From: Candidatus Stahliibacteriota bacterium | Lineage (GTDB): Bacteria > Hydrothermota > Tepidihabitantia > SM23-42 | Direction: 5' to 3' | DNA: 33,316 nt | Assembly: GCA_030613445.1 (NCBI GenBank) | Contig: JAUWLY010000003.1 | Coordinates: 1-33,316, forward strand | Shown here: positions 1 to 9,373 of the stretch, one piece after another | How positions within the stretch are numbered: position 1 is the first letter of the stretch | Layout: every line of letters begins with the position of its first letter | The notes under the pieces: generated by a model | The model's input: the letters and a program-made list of their open reading frames with translations, nothing else | Told to the model about the DNA's origin: nothing | The model's database searches: none | Made by a program: the position numbers and the translations under genes

Positions 1-2
1 TT

Positions 3-1685
3 AATCCTGAATATATTGAACAATGGAGCCCCATAGTAAACGAATGCGTACGACAAATGAGCATAAGCAAAAATGGTCGGGTTTTTGATAATCCTGAATA
101 TGCTATAATGGTTGATGATACGTATGCATCATATTTCGAGCCCCTGAAAGAATGGAAAACAAGAAAAGGGGTTGCCACTGAAATATTCCTCGAAAGTTGG
201 ATTCTAGCCAACTACTCTGGTGCAACCAATGAAGACAGAATCAGAAACTTCATCATTGATTATAATACAAATCATGGAACCTTCTACTTTCTGTGTGGAG
301 GTGACTGGGGCATTTTCCCGATGGAAGCAGTGACCACGGTTGATGACCCTAATACACCCAGTGATTTCTGGTATGCTGATTATGACGACGATCTATACAC
401 TGAGGCATATATTGGAAGGGCTTCAATAGGTAGTGCTGCTGAAGCAGCAACCTTTGTAAATAAGGTCCTCAAATACGAAAAAGAAACACCGACAACATGT
501 TTCCATGAAAAAATATTCCTTCCCGCTTATCTGCTGTGGAGCGGTTATGGTTGTCCGGTCAACGATACTATTGCCTTATATGATCCAATATCATGGCTTG
601 ATGCTAAGCGTTACGACGAGTTAGACCCGTTATCAACAGCCGAAATAAGTGATTCATTCAATGTCGGCTATGGTTATACAAATATCGCGGCTCACGGCGC
701 ATGGAATCAGTGGGGCGGTACCGTCTATCACACAAACTCAGATGCTGATGCCTTGACAAATGCACCGCCATTAACTGGTATTGTAACTGCAATATGCTGC
801 AATATTGGCGAGCTTGACTATAGCAGTGACTGCTATATAGAACACATGATGAATAATCCCAATGGTGGTACCGCAGCATTCTGGGGTAATAGCCGGCATG
901 GCTATGGTCAGATCGACTCTTATGGACGTTCTGAATGGCAATGCATCTGGTTCTATGATGAGTTAACCAATAATGATACATATAATATTGGTAGGACTGT
1001 TGGCGCTGTTAATGACCGGTGTGCACCTTATGCACCAGGCGATGACTATGCCTTCCACTGCATGAATTGTTGTGTGCTCTTTGGTGATCCGGAATTATGT
1101 CAATATTCCTACTATCCTGACGAGTTGACTGGCACGCACAATTCAGCCATCCCATTGGGCGCAGGGACCTTTGATGTAACCGTGACTGACACAAGAGCGC
1201 CAGTTGAGAATGCTATGGTGTGTCTATGTTGTAAGACCGACACTATGTATCGCGTCGGCTATACCAATGCATCAGGCGTTGCCAGTTTCAGTACTGATCT
1301 ATCGATAGAAGGTGATACGGTTTTCATTACTGTGACGAAAAAAGACTATAGACAGTATGAGGGTTATGCGATAGTCACGCTGGTCGGTGTCAAGGAGTGG
1401 GTTAATACTGGAATGTATGTATTCGGGCTAATGTTACCGAATCCAAATCCAGCTAAGGATCGATTAGACATTACTTACACGATTGCCAGGGATCAAAACA
1501 TTTCGCTCAGACTGTTTAATACTGCTGGCCAACTCGTAGCGACACTTGCTAGCGGTAGGAAAACTGCTGGAAAACACACGATAACTTGGCAACGTCACAC
1601 GGCGCTTTCATCTGGTATCTACTTCTTAAAACTGACCGCCGGAAAAGAGTCGGCAGTACAGAAAGTAATTTTCATTAAAGACTAA
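3..1685 (+). CDS. Gingipain-like (peptidase family C25) secreted protease with C-terminal T9SS type A-like sorting domain; 5' truncated by window edge
   Basis: The frame is open from base 3 through the listed ATG at 57 (NPEYIEQWSPIVNECVRQMSIS...), so the true start is upstream of the window. Catalytic-like His and Cys contexts: NIAAHGAWNQW and TAICCNIGELDY. C-terminal tail LPNPNPAKDRLDITYTIARDQNISLRLFNTAGQLV...GIYFLKLTAGKESAVQKVIFIKD. Confidence 0.85.
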   Translation, partial: NPEYIEQWSPIVNECVRQMSISKNGRVFDNPEYAIMVDDTYASYFEPLKEWKTRKGVATEIFLESWILANYSGATNEDRIRNFIIDYNTNHGTFYFLCGGDWGIFPMEAVTTVDDPNTPSDFWYADYDDDLYTEAYIGRASIGSAAEAATFVNKVLKYEKETPTTCFHEKIFLPAYLLWSGYGCPVNDTIALYDPISWLDAKRYDELDPLSTAEISDSFNVGYGYTNIAAHGAWNQWGGTVYHTNSDADALTNAPPLTGIVTAICCNIGELDYSSDCYIEHMMNNPNGGTAAFWGNSRHGYGQIDSYGRSEWQCIWFYDELTNNDTYNIGRTVGAVNDRCAPYAPGDDYAFHCMNCCVLFGDPELCQYSYYPDELTGTHNSAIPLGAGTFDVTVTDTRAPVENAMVCLCCKTDTMYRVGYTNASGVASFSTDLSIEGDTVFITVTKKDYRQYEGYAIVTLVGVKEWVNTGMYVFGLMLPNPNPAKDRLDITYTIARDQNISLRLFNTAGQLVATLASGRKTAGKHTITWQRHTALSSGIYFLKLTAGKESAVQKVIFIKD

Positions 1686-1692
1686 CCAAGAG

Positions 1693-1725
1693 AAGTCCCG
1701 CCCTTATCAGGGCGGGACTTTTTTT
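1693..1725 (+). terminator. Rho-independent terminator
   Basis: Perfect 11-bp stem AAGTCCCGCCC / GGGCGGGACTT, 6-nt loop TTATCA, followed by a T run, 7 bp after the C25 stop codon. Confidence 0.93.
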
Positions 1726-1760
1726 ATCAAGTAACATAAGGTCCAGCACCCCTGCTTCCT

Positions 1761-2285
1761 GTGAAAACAGCAATCAGAAACTTTACCGCCAGTCTAATCA
1801 TTATCATCTTGTCTATTTGTGCAGTTTACCTTTCCTTTTCTTCAAAACATCAAGAAATCGAAATTTCGTATCCTGCAGACACCTATTTCAAAAAAGGTCT
1901 TGGTTTCTTGTCTCTTAACTCTCTACCCCCTGCAGCAAGGGCTTTCAAATCAGCCATTGTCTATCAACCGTCTTTTGCCCCATTCCATTATTATCTTGCT
2001 CTTGTATACGAAAGACAAAATAGATATGAACAAGCACTAAATGAATACCATAAGGTCACAGAAATCGACCCTGAATTCTACCGGGCATTCCACAACCTCG
2101 GTAAGATGCTCGGGAATGCTAAAGAATATCATTCTGCCATTACTGCACTTAGACGGGCAGTACAACTTAACCCCTATTATGTTAGCGCATTCAATGATCT
2201 GGCCAAAATGTATGTTAAAATTGGAGATTCTGAAAGTGCAGAAAAGATCTATGATTACCTGAAAAGGCTTAGCCTGGATGAATAA
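1761..2285 (+). CDS. TPR-repeat protein with N-terminal membrane anchor (GTG start)
   Basis: TPR-like repeats (YYLALVYERQNRYEQALNEYHKVTEIDPEFYRAFHNLGKMLGNAKEYHSAITALRRAVQLNP); hydrophobic N-terminus; overlaps the next CDS by 8 nt. Confidence 0.8.
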   Translation: MKTAIRNFTASLIIIILSICAVYLSFSSKHQEIEISYPADTYFKKGLGFLSLNSLPPAARAFKSAIVYQPSFAPFHYYLALVYERQNRYEQALNEYHKVTEIDPEFYRAFHNLGKMLGNAKEYHSAITALRRAVQLNPYYVSAFNDLAKMYVKIGDSESAEKIYDYLKRLSLDE

Positions 2286-4137
2286 GATCATCACAAAAGA
2301 ACGGGTACTCCTTGTTCTCATTTTTCTGTTTATGGTAGGGTTCAAGGTGCAGGCTATTTACCGTGGTCAAAATTTCAATCTAAAAGACGATACCGGGTTT
2401 TTTTGGACCGAGTCAGCGCTCCAGCAAAGAACTGCCAGATTAATAGCGACCAATGGTCGGCTGCCGACATCAGACAAAAAAGCTCAATACCCTGAAGGAT
2501 TAGAATATCAAACTCGGTTGACTGTTCTCATGGAGATTACTTCGGGCTATATCTATAGATTGTTTATTCCAAAAACCGTGCCCTTTCACTTTTATCTCAT
2601 TATTTTTATATCAATCTGGTCTTCTTTGTCGATCATACCTCTTTATTTGTCAATAGATTTATTGACCAGAAATAAGATCTCGAGTTTGTTTGGATGCATG
2701 TTCTATGCTTTAACACCTGCTGTTTTTATCACAGTAACCGCACCCGCTTTTGAATTACAGGATTTTGCTCTGCCTTTAATTTTTACCCATTTATATCTCT
2801 TCGCACGTGCCATGAAGACAAATAAAACTGTGAGGTATTCTTATGCAGCTCTATCAGGTGCGTTCTTGTTTGTTGCACTGATTTCATGGCACCTTGCCCA
2901 GTTTTACTACGCGCTATTCGTGCTGTTTATTATTATCCTCGCATTCTTTACGCCAGCAACAGATATAAAATCATTTTACGTGATCGCGGGCATGAGTACC
3001 TTAGCCGGTTTGCTGGTCCCAGTACTCCAAACAGCCGGTTTCTTGTTTTCTTTTTCCATGCTCATGTCTTATGGCGTTATTGTCAGTTTGTTAATCCCAG
3101 GCAAAAATGTTCTGTTAAGAAGAATATCCTTATTAGTATTCGTCGGCATAGCAGTTGTTTTAACAATACTTGTTGCAACCGTAAGAATCCCAGAATACAG
3201 CTATGTCTATGGTCTAATGCTCGAAAAAATAAAACATTTCGGCATAAGACCTGGTGACCCAGCAAAGCTATCATGGGAAACTCTCGTCATGTGGGTTTCG
3301 CCATTTACAAGTCCTTCGATCAAGGAAATATTTTTATTTATTGGTATGCTTTTAGTTGTCGGACTTGGCGGGATGGTTATAAATCTAAAAAACCTTTTCA
3401 AGAAAATGATCAATACCTACGATGGGCTTTTTCTTTTCTTCACCGCGGCATTTCTTCCCTTGTATCTTTTGCTCATTAGGTTGGATGCTTTCCTCATCTG
3501 GTTTTTGTCATTACAAGCTGCATATGTGTTCCGATTTCAAAAAAAGGGTCTTCGTCTTGTCCTTTTATTATCTTTGTGTATCAATGCTCTTCTCCTCTTT
3601 AACCAACCACTAAAAATACTTGGGCCAGAGCACAATTATTTGCTCGGAGTTATTAAGTATATCAGAAATACAACACCAGCAGATGCGGTCGTGCTGACCA
3701 GTTTTGCCTACGGACCATCAATAATTACTTATGCAGAACGATCAATAATACTCCATCCTAAATTTGAAGCCAAGAATATGACTGCAAAAGTAAAGTCGTT
3801 CGAGCACAGCATCTTCGAGTCTGAAGCTGAGTTCTATGAATACTGTATGACTTATGGAGCACATTATTTTATATATCAGGCTGACATGCTATTGGCGCAC
3901 GGTTCTGAATCTATTAGATATCGTACTCACAACCTGATTCTAAATAGAGACTGTATTGCCTATAAATTGCATTTTCAACCAAGGCACCTGGACCATTTTG
4001 AACTAATATACTCAAACCCGCATTATAGGGTATACCGCATTCTGAAGCCGGGTGATTGGCGACACGACAGATCAAGTGAGTATTTCAGAATCTATGATGA
4101 AAAAATAGTTGATTTAAGCACCTTGGGAATATCGTAA
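2278..4137 (+). CDS. Polytopic membrane protein, probable GT-C type glycosyltransferase (STT3/PMT-like)
   Basis: Many transmembrane stretches; N-terminal acidic loop motif KDDTGFFWTESALQQR; C-terminal soluble part PADAVVLTSFAYGPSIITYAERSIILHPKFE resembling STT3-like enzymes. Fold-level guess. Confidence 0.6.
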   Translation: MNKIITKERVLLVLIFLFMVGFKVQAIYRGQNFNLKDDTGFFWTESALQQRTARLIATNGRLPTSDKKAQYPEGLEYQTRLTVLMEITSGYIYRLFIPKTVPFHFYLIIFISIWSSLSIIPLYLSIDLLTRNKISSLFGCMFYALTPAVFITVTAPAFELQDFALPLIFTHLYLFARAMKTNKTVRYSYAALSGAFLFVALISWHLAQFYYALFVLFIIILAFFTPATDIKSFYVIAGMSTLAGLLVPVLQTAGFLFSFSMLMSYGVIVSLLIPGKNVLLRRISLLVFVGIAVVLTILVATVRIPEYSYVYGLMLEKIKHFGIRPGDPAKLSWETLVMWVSPFTSPSIKEIFLFIGMLLVVGLGGMVINLKNLFKKMINTYDGLFLFFTAAFLPLYLLLIRLDAFLIWFLSLQAAYVFRFQKKGLRLVLLLSLCINALLLFNQPLKILGPEHNYLLGVIKYIRNTTPADAVVLTSFAYGPSIITYAERSIILHPKFEAKNMTAKVKSFEHSIFESEAEFYEYCMTYGAHYFIYQADMLLAHGSESIRYRTHNLILNRDCIAYKLHFQPRHLDHFELIYSNPHYRVYRILKPGDWRHDRSSEYFRIYDEKIVDLSTLGIS

Positions 4138-4147
4138 AGAGTTCTTT

Positions 4148-5020
4148 GTGGAAAGATTGAAATATTATTTTAAATCCGTGCGCTGGTTTGAAATCGCTGT
4201 GCGCATGGGTGCACCGGCTATTGCAATCCTTATCGCTCTACAAGAATTCAATCTGGTCACGGGTTTCAAAACACTGCATGCTTTCATTGCCTTTTTTCTT
4301 TTATGGGCACATGGTTACGCATTCAATGAATGGGGTGGATATAGTTTTGACAAACTGGATGCGTCAAAAGCAAAAACGCCACTCCTTGCCGGGCATGTGT
4401 CTTCCAATGAATTTCTGATTCTTTCAATTACCTTTGCTGCGATCAGCGTTGTCCTATATGCAATGCTGGATACGAAGTTTCTTATTATTGTCTTCTTTGA
4501 TATTATTATGGGGATTTTATATGTGCATCCAAAGATACTCTTAAAGAATGTACCGATAGCCTCTTTTGTGATCCTCTTTATCGTCTCGGTAAATGATTTC
4601 TTGCTCGGCTGGTTAGTTTTCTCGCCGAGTATTACACAAGGATTGTTGATTGGAATGTATTTTGGCCTATTAGGTATCACTGGACAGCATTTTCATGAGG
4701 CAGGCGATTGTGATTCTGATAAGAAAGCAAATATCAGGACTAATGCAGTAAGATTTGGTAAGAAAAATATCTTTATCATGGGGTTCACCTTCTATACACT
4801 TTCCTGCATATATTTTATACTTCTTTCACTCCTCAAAATCATCCCGCAATATTTATACATTGTGCTCTTAATAACCTACCCGGTTTATTTTGTCATCTTC
4901 TACAAATGTTTGAAATCCAGTATGGGCTCTTCAGATATACACTGCTTTGTTAAAAGATATCGACAACTCTATGGATTTATTGGACTATGTTTTATACTCC
5001 AGTTGCTTTTTGGGATTTAA
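4148..5020 (+). CDS. UbiA-family prenyltransferase
   Basis: Two Asp-rich motifs in a polytopic protein: FNEWGGYSFDKLDASKAKTPLLAG and DCDSDKKANIRTNAVRFG. GTG start, 10 nt after the preceding stop codon. Confidence 0.75.
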   Translation: MERLKYYFKSVRWFEIAVRMGAPAIAILIALQEFNLVTGFKTLHAFIAFFLLWAHGYAFNEWGGYSFDKLDASKAKTPLLAGHVSSNEFLILSITFAAISVVLYAMLDTKFLIIVFFDIIMGILYVHPKILLKNVPIASFVILFIVSVNDFLLGWLVFSPSITQGLLIGMYFGLLGITGQHFHEAGDCDSDKKANIRTNAVRFGKKNIFIMGFTFYTLSCIYFILLSLLKIIPQYLYIVLLITYPVYFVIFYKCLKSSMGSSDIHCFVKRYRQLYGFIGLCFILQLLFGI

Positions 5021-5075
5021 ATATCGAATAAAGATTTATCTCCATTAGTGATATAATATTAGATTGTATGAAATT

Positions 5076-6014
5076 TTATTCTGAACTGAGATCATCAGTC
5101 CATTCAGGCACTGCAGCCCTGAATATCGTATCTATGGTCTGTCTGAAACCCTCATCAAGTCCGCATCTTTCTAACTCGGTCAAAGCGTATCTGTATTCTT
5201 TAGTAGTGATACGCCGGTTTATCTCAGGAGCCTGACTGGCTTTATAGGTTGGATAGTACTGGGCCATAACGTTTACAACAGTATGGGCTGAGAGGTGTTG
5301 ACTGACAAACTTAAAGCATATCCTACTGCCGGCGATATCGTTGGGCAATACAAGATGTCTTATCAGAAGACCTCGTTGGGCAATGCCATTTTTTACTTTC
5401 AAATCACCTACCTGTCGATACATCTCTCGCAGCGCTGGTCTCACAATATCCCAGTAATCTGGCACTATTGAATATTTTTCAGCGTGTTTATTATCAGCAT
5501 ACTTAATATCCGGCATATAGATATCAATGACCCCTTCAAGCAGCTTAAGGGTTTCAAGAGATTCATAACCACCGCAATTATAGACGATGGGGATGTTCAA
5601 TCCCTTGTCTTGTGCAATCGCTAGCGCCTTCACGATCTGCGGTACCCATGGCGTCGGTGTCACAAAATTTATGTTGTGGCAACCCAGATTCTGTAACTTA
5701 ATCATCATTTCGCCAAGCTCTTCCAGTGTCCTCTCTCGACCCATGCCGAGTTGACTGATTTGATGATTTTGGCAGAATACGCAATGCAAATTGCAGTTAG
5801 TGAAAAAAATCGTTCCCGAACCATATCTTCCTACAAGTGGCGGCTCTTCTCCAAAATGTTGATGAAATGATGAAATTTTAACTTTTATCCCGGCACTGCA
5901 ATTACCGCTTTCGCCATCCAACCTTTTAACCTTGCATGCGCGTGGACAAATCCGACAAGGCGAAAGCAACTCATATAATTCGTCAACCAGTTCCTTGGTG
6001 ACCTTTTTTCCCAT
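5076..6014 (-). CDS. Radical SAM protein, COG1313 / PflX-like
   Basis: N-terminal CRICPRAC, GSGTIFFTNCNLHCVFCQNHQIS (CxxxCxxC), NINFVTPTPWVPQI, DIYMPDIKY, RGLLIRHLVLPND. Confidence 0.85.
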   Translation of the reverse strand: MGKKVTKELVDELYELLSPCRICPRACKVKRLDGESGNCSAGIKVKISSFHQHFGEEPPLVGRYGSGTIFFTNCNLHCVFCQNHQISQLGMGRERTLEELGEMMIKLQNLGCHNINFVTPTPWVPQIVKALAIAQDKGLNIPIVYNCGGYESLETLKLLEGVIDIYMPDIKYADNKHAEKYSIVPDYWDIVRPALREMYRQVGDLKVKNGIAQRGLLIRHLVLPNDIAGSRICFKFVSQHLSAHTVVNVMAQYYPTYKASQAPEINRRITTKEYRYALTELERCGLDEGFRQTIDTIFRAAVPEWTDDLSSE

Positions 6015-7131
6015 TTTTGCCTTCTTGCTTTACCCCTTGTCGCCTTCTCTTCACCCTCTTTAAGCCCTCTTTCCGCCCTCTGTTGTTGTATCCATATTTG
6101 TAGTAAGCGGCACAGGAACCTTCAGATGACACCATGCAAGGACCAACCGGGGTCAATGGAGTACATTTCTTGCCATACAATTTGCACTCGACTGGCAGAC
6201 TTATCCCCAGCAGAACTTTGCCGCAAATACATCCCTTGGGGATAACCGATTTCGGTACTTCTACTGAAAATCTTTTCAATGCATCATATTTGCGATATCG
6301 GATCTTGAAAGCCAATCCTGATTTGCTAATCAAACCAATACCACGCCAGTTTGCATCGCATGGTTCACAGACTGTATATAATATCTCAAGCGCCTTCTGG
6401 TTGCCTTCTGGTTTGACAACCTTGCTATACTCAATAGTGATTTCTGCCTTCTTATCTGTCAGTTGCTTTACGAGATTCAAAATGCCGCGCAGGATATCGA
6501 CCGGTTCAAACCCCGTAACACAAGCAGGCATATGGTATTGTCTCGACAGAAACTCATAAGGTTTAGTACCGATTATCGCGGATACGTGACCAGGTAAAAT
6601 AAATCCTTGAACATTTATACGCGGTGAACTAGCAATGAAATCTAAAGCTGGTGGTATCAGTTTAAGAGCCGGCAAAACATAAAAGTTACTGATCCCCCTT
6701 GTTTCAGCAGCCAAGATAGTTGCAGCAATTGTTGGCGACGTGGTCTCAAAACCGACGCCGATAAAAACAATATCTTTGCTCTTATTGCCTTCGGCAATAC
6801 TCAAAGCATCCAGAGGTGAATATACTAGTTTTGGCGCATAAGGTTCTAAGCTCGATACAGTACCAGGTACGCGTACCATATCACCAAAAGTTACGATAAG
6901 AATATTCTTGTCTTGAGCAAGTTTGATGGCATAATCTATGGTTTCCTGAGCAGTAACACAGACTGGACAACCAGGACCTGATAATAATTTCAATTGTTCA
7001 GGCATCATTGTTCTGATACCAGAACGGGCAATTGACATGGTGTGAGTACCACAGACTTCCATTAGACTAATTTGCTCAGCGCTCAAATCGGATATTGTCC
7101 GAACGATCTTTGAGATAATATTATCCATCAA
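5983..7131 (-). CDS. hypD: Hydrogenase maturation protein HypD, with an extra basic low-complexity C-terminal tail
   Basis: MEVCGTHTMSIARSGIR, LLSGPGCPVCVT, FGDMVRVPG, GFETTSPTIA, and C-terminal Cys cluster KGCICGKVLLG...ECKLYGKKC...GPCMVSSEGSCAAYYKY. Confidence 0.93.
   Translation of the reverse strand: MMDNIISKIVRTISDLSAEQISLMEVCGTHTMSIARSGIRTMMPEQLKLLSGPGCPVCVTAQETIDYAIKLAQDKNILIVTFGDMVRVPGTVSSLEPYAPKLVYSPLDALSIAEGNKSKDIVFIGVGFETTSPTIAATILAAETRGISNFYVLPALKLIPPALDFIASSPRINVQGFILPGHVSAIIGTKPYEFLSRQYHMPACVTGFEPVDILRGILNLVKQLTDKKAEITIEYSKVVKPEGNQKALEILYTVCEPCDANWRGIGLISKSGLAFKIRYRKYDALKRFSVEVPKSVIPKGCICGKVLLGISLPVECKLYGKKCTPLTPVGPCMVSSEGSCAAYYKYGYNNRGRKEGLKRVKRRRQGVKQEGKNGKKGHQGTG
6024..6081 (-). 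repeat. Degenerate ~11-nt tandem repeat inside the hypD 3' end
   Basis: Minus strand: GGGCGGAAAGA / GGGCTTAAAGA / GGGTGAAGAGA / AGGCGACAAG / GGGTAAAGCAAG. Confidence 0.6.
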
Positions 7132-7158
7132 TCTACTAATTCGGCTTGTGCTAAATGA

Positions 7159-8364
7159 TTATATCTTTTCAATTTTTGGATGGTGTAGCTTGACTGTATT
7201 TCGACCTGCTCCCTTTGCGTCATAGAGCGCGGCGTCTGCTAATCTAATAAGCTCTACAGCTGATGTTGCATCATCCGGATAAGAGGAAACACCTGCCGAG
7301 AAAGTCACCTGCACTTTTTGTTTGCCGCGTGCGAAATCGTACATCTCGAGGTCATGGAGTAGATTTCCAAGAATTCTGGCGGCTTCTTGCTTTTTTATTT
7401 CAGGACACATAACAATGAATTCATCACCACCGTATCGAGCAACTGTATCAGTTTCTGAAAAATGCTTTTCGAAAATCTTAGCTAACTGGATCAGAAGGTG
7501 GTCTCCGGCCTGGTGCCCGTAGGTATCGTTGTATTCCTTGAATTTATCAAGGTCGATAATAGCCACTGAAAGATGGTGTTGAAATCTCTTGGAACGTTCT
7601 AATTCGTTGATCAATAATTCTTTGAAGTAGCCGATGTTGTATATTTTTGTCAGTGGATCAGTATGTGCGGTAAATGTGATATCTGCAAAACTCCTGGTAT
7701 TATTAAGAGCAACACCAGCAATACTTGCAACAACACCTAATAGGTTCTTCTCGCGTTCATCCAGGTCCTTCTTACGAATAATGGCAATAACTCCAAACCT
7801 TTTCTCTTGAAAGAAAATAGGGTAACAGATATCAGGTTCGAATACAGGAAAGGGCTCGGTCAAACCTAGTATGGCAAATTCATGTCTGGTAATAGTATGT
7901 TTTTCCTTGAAACTAACACCCACCTTACCCATTCTTTTTTTATCATCCAGTTCATAGACGAGTTTGGGCAACCAATTATCATTGAGCCCTTGGTGCGCAA
8001 CAACAGTAAGCCTTTTATTTCGCTGATCAGCAAGGAATACAGCCGTTCCTTTTGGATCAAGGCAATTGATCAACAAATCTTTGATTTCTTCTGCAATTTC
8101 TTCTGGATTAAGTCTTGAAGTAAGCCTTATCATTGATGCAAAGAATAAGTTATCCACAGAGCCTATCCGCCTTAGTTCTTCACGTAGATGAAGATTCTCT
8201 TTCTTGTGCCGATCCAGTTCATCAGCAAGAATTTCAACGCTATTCAGGGCCGATGTTTTCTTCCTTGTTTTAGACAAAACAACAATGAGAATTATAACAA
8301 TACTCAGAGAAAAAACGGCAATGATTAGTTGAACAAAGAGTCCTATGTCCATATTTATGTCCAT
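7159..8364 (-). CDS. Diguanylate cyclase: N-terminal TM, GAF-like middle, GGDEF domain
   Basis: DPLTKIYNIGYFKELL..., IDLDKFKEYNDTYGHQAGD, RYGGDEFIVMCPE, FSAGVSSYPDDA, ADAALYDAKGAGRNTV. Confidence 0.92.
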   Translation of the reverse strand: MDINMDIGLFVQLIIAVFSLSIVIILIVVLSKTRKKTSALNSVEILADELDRHKKENLHLREELRRIGSVDNLFFASMIRLTSRLNPEEIAEEIKDLLINCLDPKGTAVFLADQRNKRLTVVAHQGLNDNWLPKLVYELDDKKRMGKVGVSFKEKHTITRHEFAILGLTEPFPVFEPDICYPIFFQEKRFGVIAIIRKKDLDEREKNLLGVVASIAGVALNNTRSFADITFTAHTDPLTKIYNIGYFKELLINELERSKRFQHHLSVAIIDLDKFKEYNDTYGHQAGDHLLIQLAKIFEKHFSETDTVARYGGDEFIVMCPEIKKQEAARILGNLLHDLEMYDFARGKQKVQVTFSAGVSSYPDDATSAVELIRLADAALYDAKGAGRNTVKLHHPKIEKI

Positions 8365-8369
8365 ATTTA

Positions 8370-8397
8370 ATTCTATTTATTTTACCTCTTGTGTCAA
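8370..8397 (-). promoter_or_regulatory. Sigma70-like promoter for the GGDEF gene, predicted leaderless
   Basis: On the minus strand: TTGACA, 16 nt, TAGAAT, TAAAT, then ATG (8364). Confidence 0.7.
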
Positions 8398-8402
8398 TAT
8401 TA

Positions 8403-8430
8403 TTGACAATTTTTACCCCCGGTGTATAAT
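8403..8430 (+). promoter_or_regulatory. Sigma70-like promoter for the M55 peptidase gene, predicted leaderless
   Basis: TTGACA (8403-8408), 16-nt spacer, TATAAT (8425-8430), GGAAA, then ATG (8436). Confidence 0.78.
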
Positions 8431-8435
8431 GGAAA

Positions 8436-9278
8436 ATGGTTAAGTATTTCAATGCCTTTATTTCCTTTGATATGGAGGGAGTGGGTTGCCTGACTTCGTG
8501 GCAAGAACTGAAAAAAGAGTCACCGTCATTGGCACAGATAAGAGAACTTGCTACTGAAGAAGTTAATGCAGCAATCCGTGGTATAAAAAACGCCCGTCAG
8601 GATATTGGTGAAATAATTGTCTGCGATTCACACGCTGGAGGTGAAAATCTCCTGATCGATATGCTTGAAACTGGAATCCATTTGGTAAAAGGAACACCAC
8701 GCAGTTATTATATGGTTGAAGGAATAGATCAGCAGTTCGATATCCTGTTCTTTATCGGATATCATGCAATGATCGGAACCAAAGGTGCAGGCATGGACCA
8801 TTCATACTCTTCTTCGTCAATCTACAATATCAAATTAAATGGCAAGTATGTCGGAGAAACTGAAATAAATGCTGCGGTCGCAGGCCACTACAAAGTACCC
8901 TTAGCTCTTGTATCGGGTGATGATAAATTGGCTAAGGAAGTCAGGAAATTCTTTGGGCAAGAAATAGAAGTCATCATTACCAAATACGGTATCTCGCGTT
9001 TTGCCGCAAAATGCCGACATCCCCACGATATCCAACAGGAAATAGAGAAGAAAGCTGAACTAGCAGTGAAAAAGGTAAAAAAATTGAACCCCTTTATTTT
9101 CCGGCCACCAATAAATGCAGAAATTGAGGTTATTAATACCGTAATCGGCGATGTTATTGAACCAGTACCTGGTTTGAAAAGGGTATCGGCACGGAAAGTA
9201 ACTTTCCAGACAAAAAATATTATTGAGTTCTATCGCCTGCTTAGAGTAATTTGTAACCTTGCATATACTGTAAAATAA
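8436..9278 (+). CDS. M55-family D-aminopeptidase (DppA-like)
   Basis: ISFDMEGVGCLTSW, IIVCDSHAGGENLL, FFIGYHAMIGTKGAGMDHSYSSSS, GETEINAAVAGHY, LVSGDDKLAKE match the M55 metal-binding layout. Confidence 0.9.
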   Translation: MVKYFNAFISFDMEGVGCLTSWQELKKESPSLAQIRELATEEVNAAIRGIKNARQDIGEIIVCDSHAGGENLLIDMLETGIHLVKGTPRSYYMVEGIDQQFDILFFIGYHAMIGTKGAGMDHSYSSSSIYNIKLNGKYVGETEINAAVAGHYKVPLALVSGDDKLAKEVRKFFGQEIEVIITKYGISRFAAKCRHPHDIQQEIEKKAELAVKKVKKLNPFIFRPPINAEIEVINTVIGDVIEPVPGLKRVSARKVTFQTKNIIEFYRLLRVICNLAYTVK

Positions 9279-9373
9279 TACCTACCTTACCGAATTTACC
9301 CCGTATGAAACCCATGATTTATTTATTCTTCAGCAGCTATGCCTCAAAGGACGATATTTCCCAACGGGGTTTA

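Noticed and set aside
658-1194. Minus-strand ORFs 658-981 and 1009-1194
   Set aside because: Shadow ORFs fully antisense to the well-supported C25 peptidase CDS; Cys/His/Ser-rich composition typical of spurious frames.
6134-6559. 141-aa plus-strand ORF inside hypD
   Set aside because: Antisense shadow of conserved HypD motifs.
9306-9373. Possible inverted repeat TTACCCCGT / ACGGGGT between the convergent M55 and GWxTD genes as a bidirectional terminator
   Set aside because: Only about 7 bp pair, the loop is long and there is no T run; not convincing.
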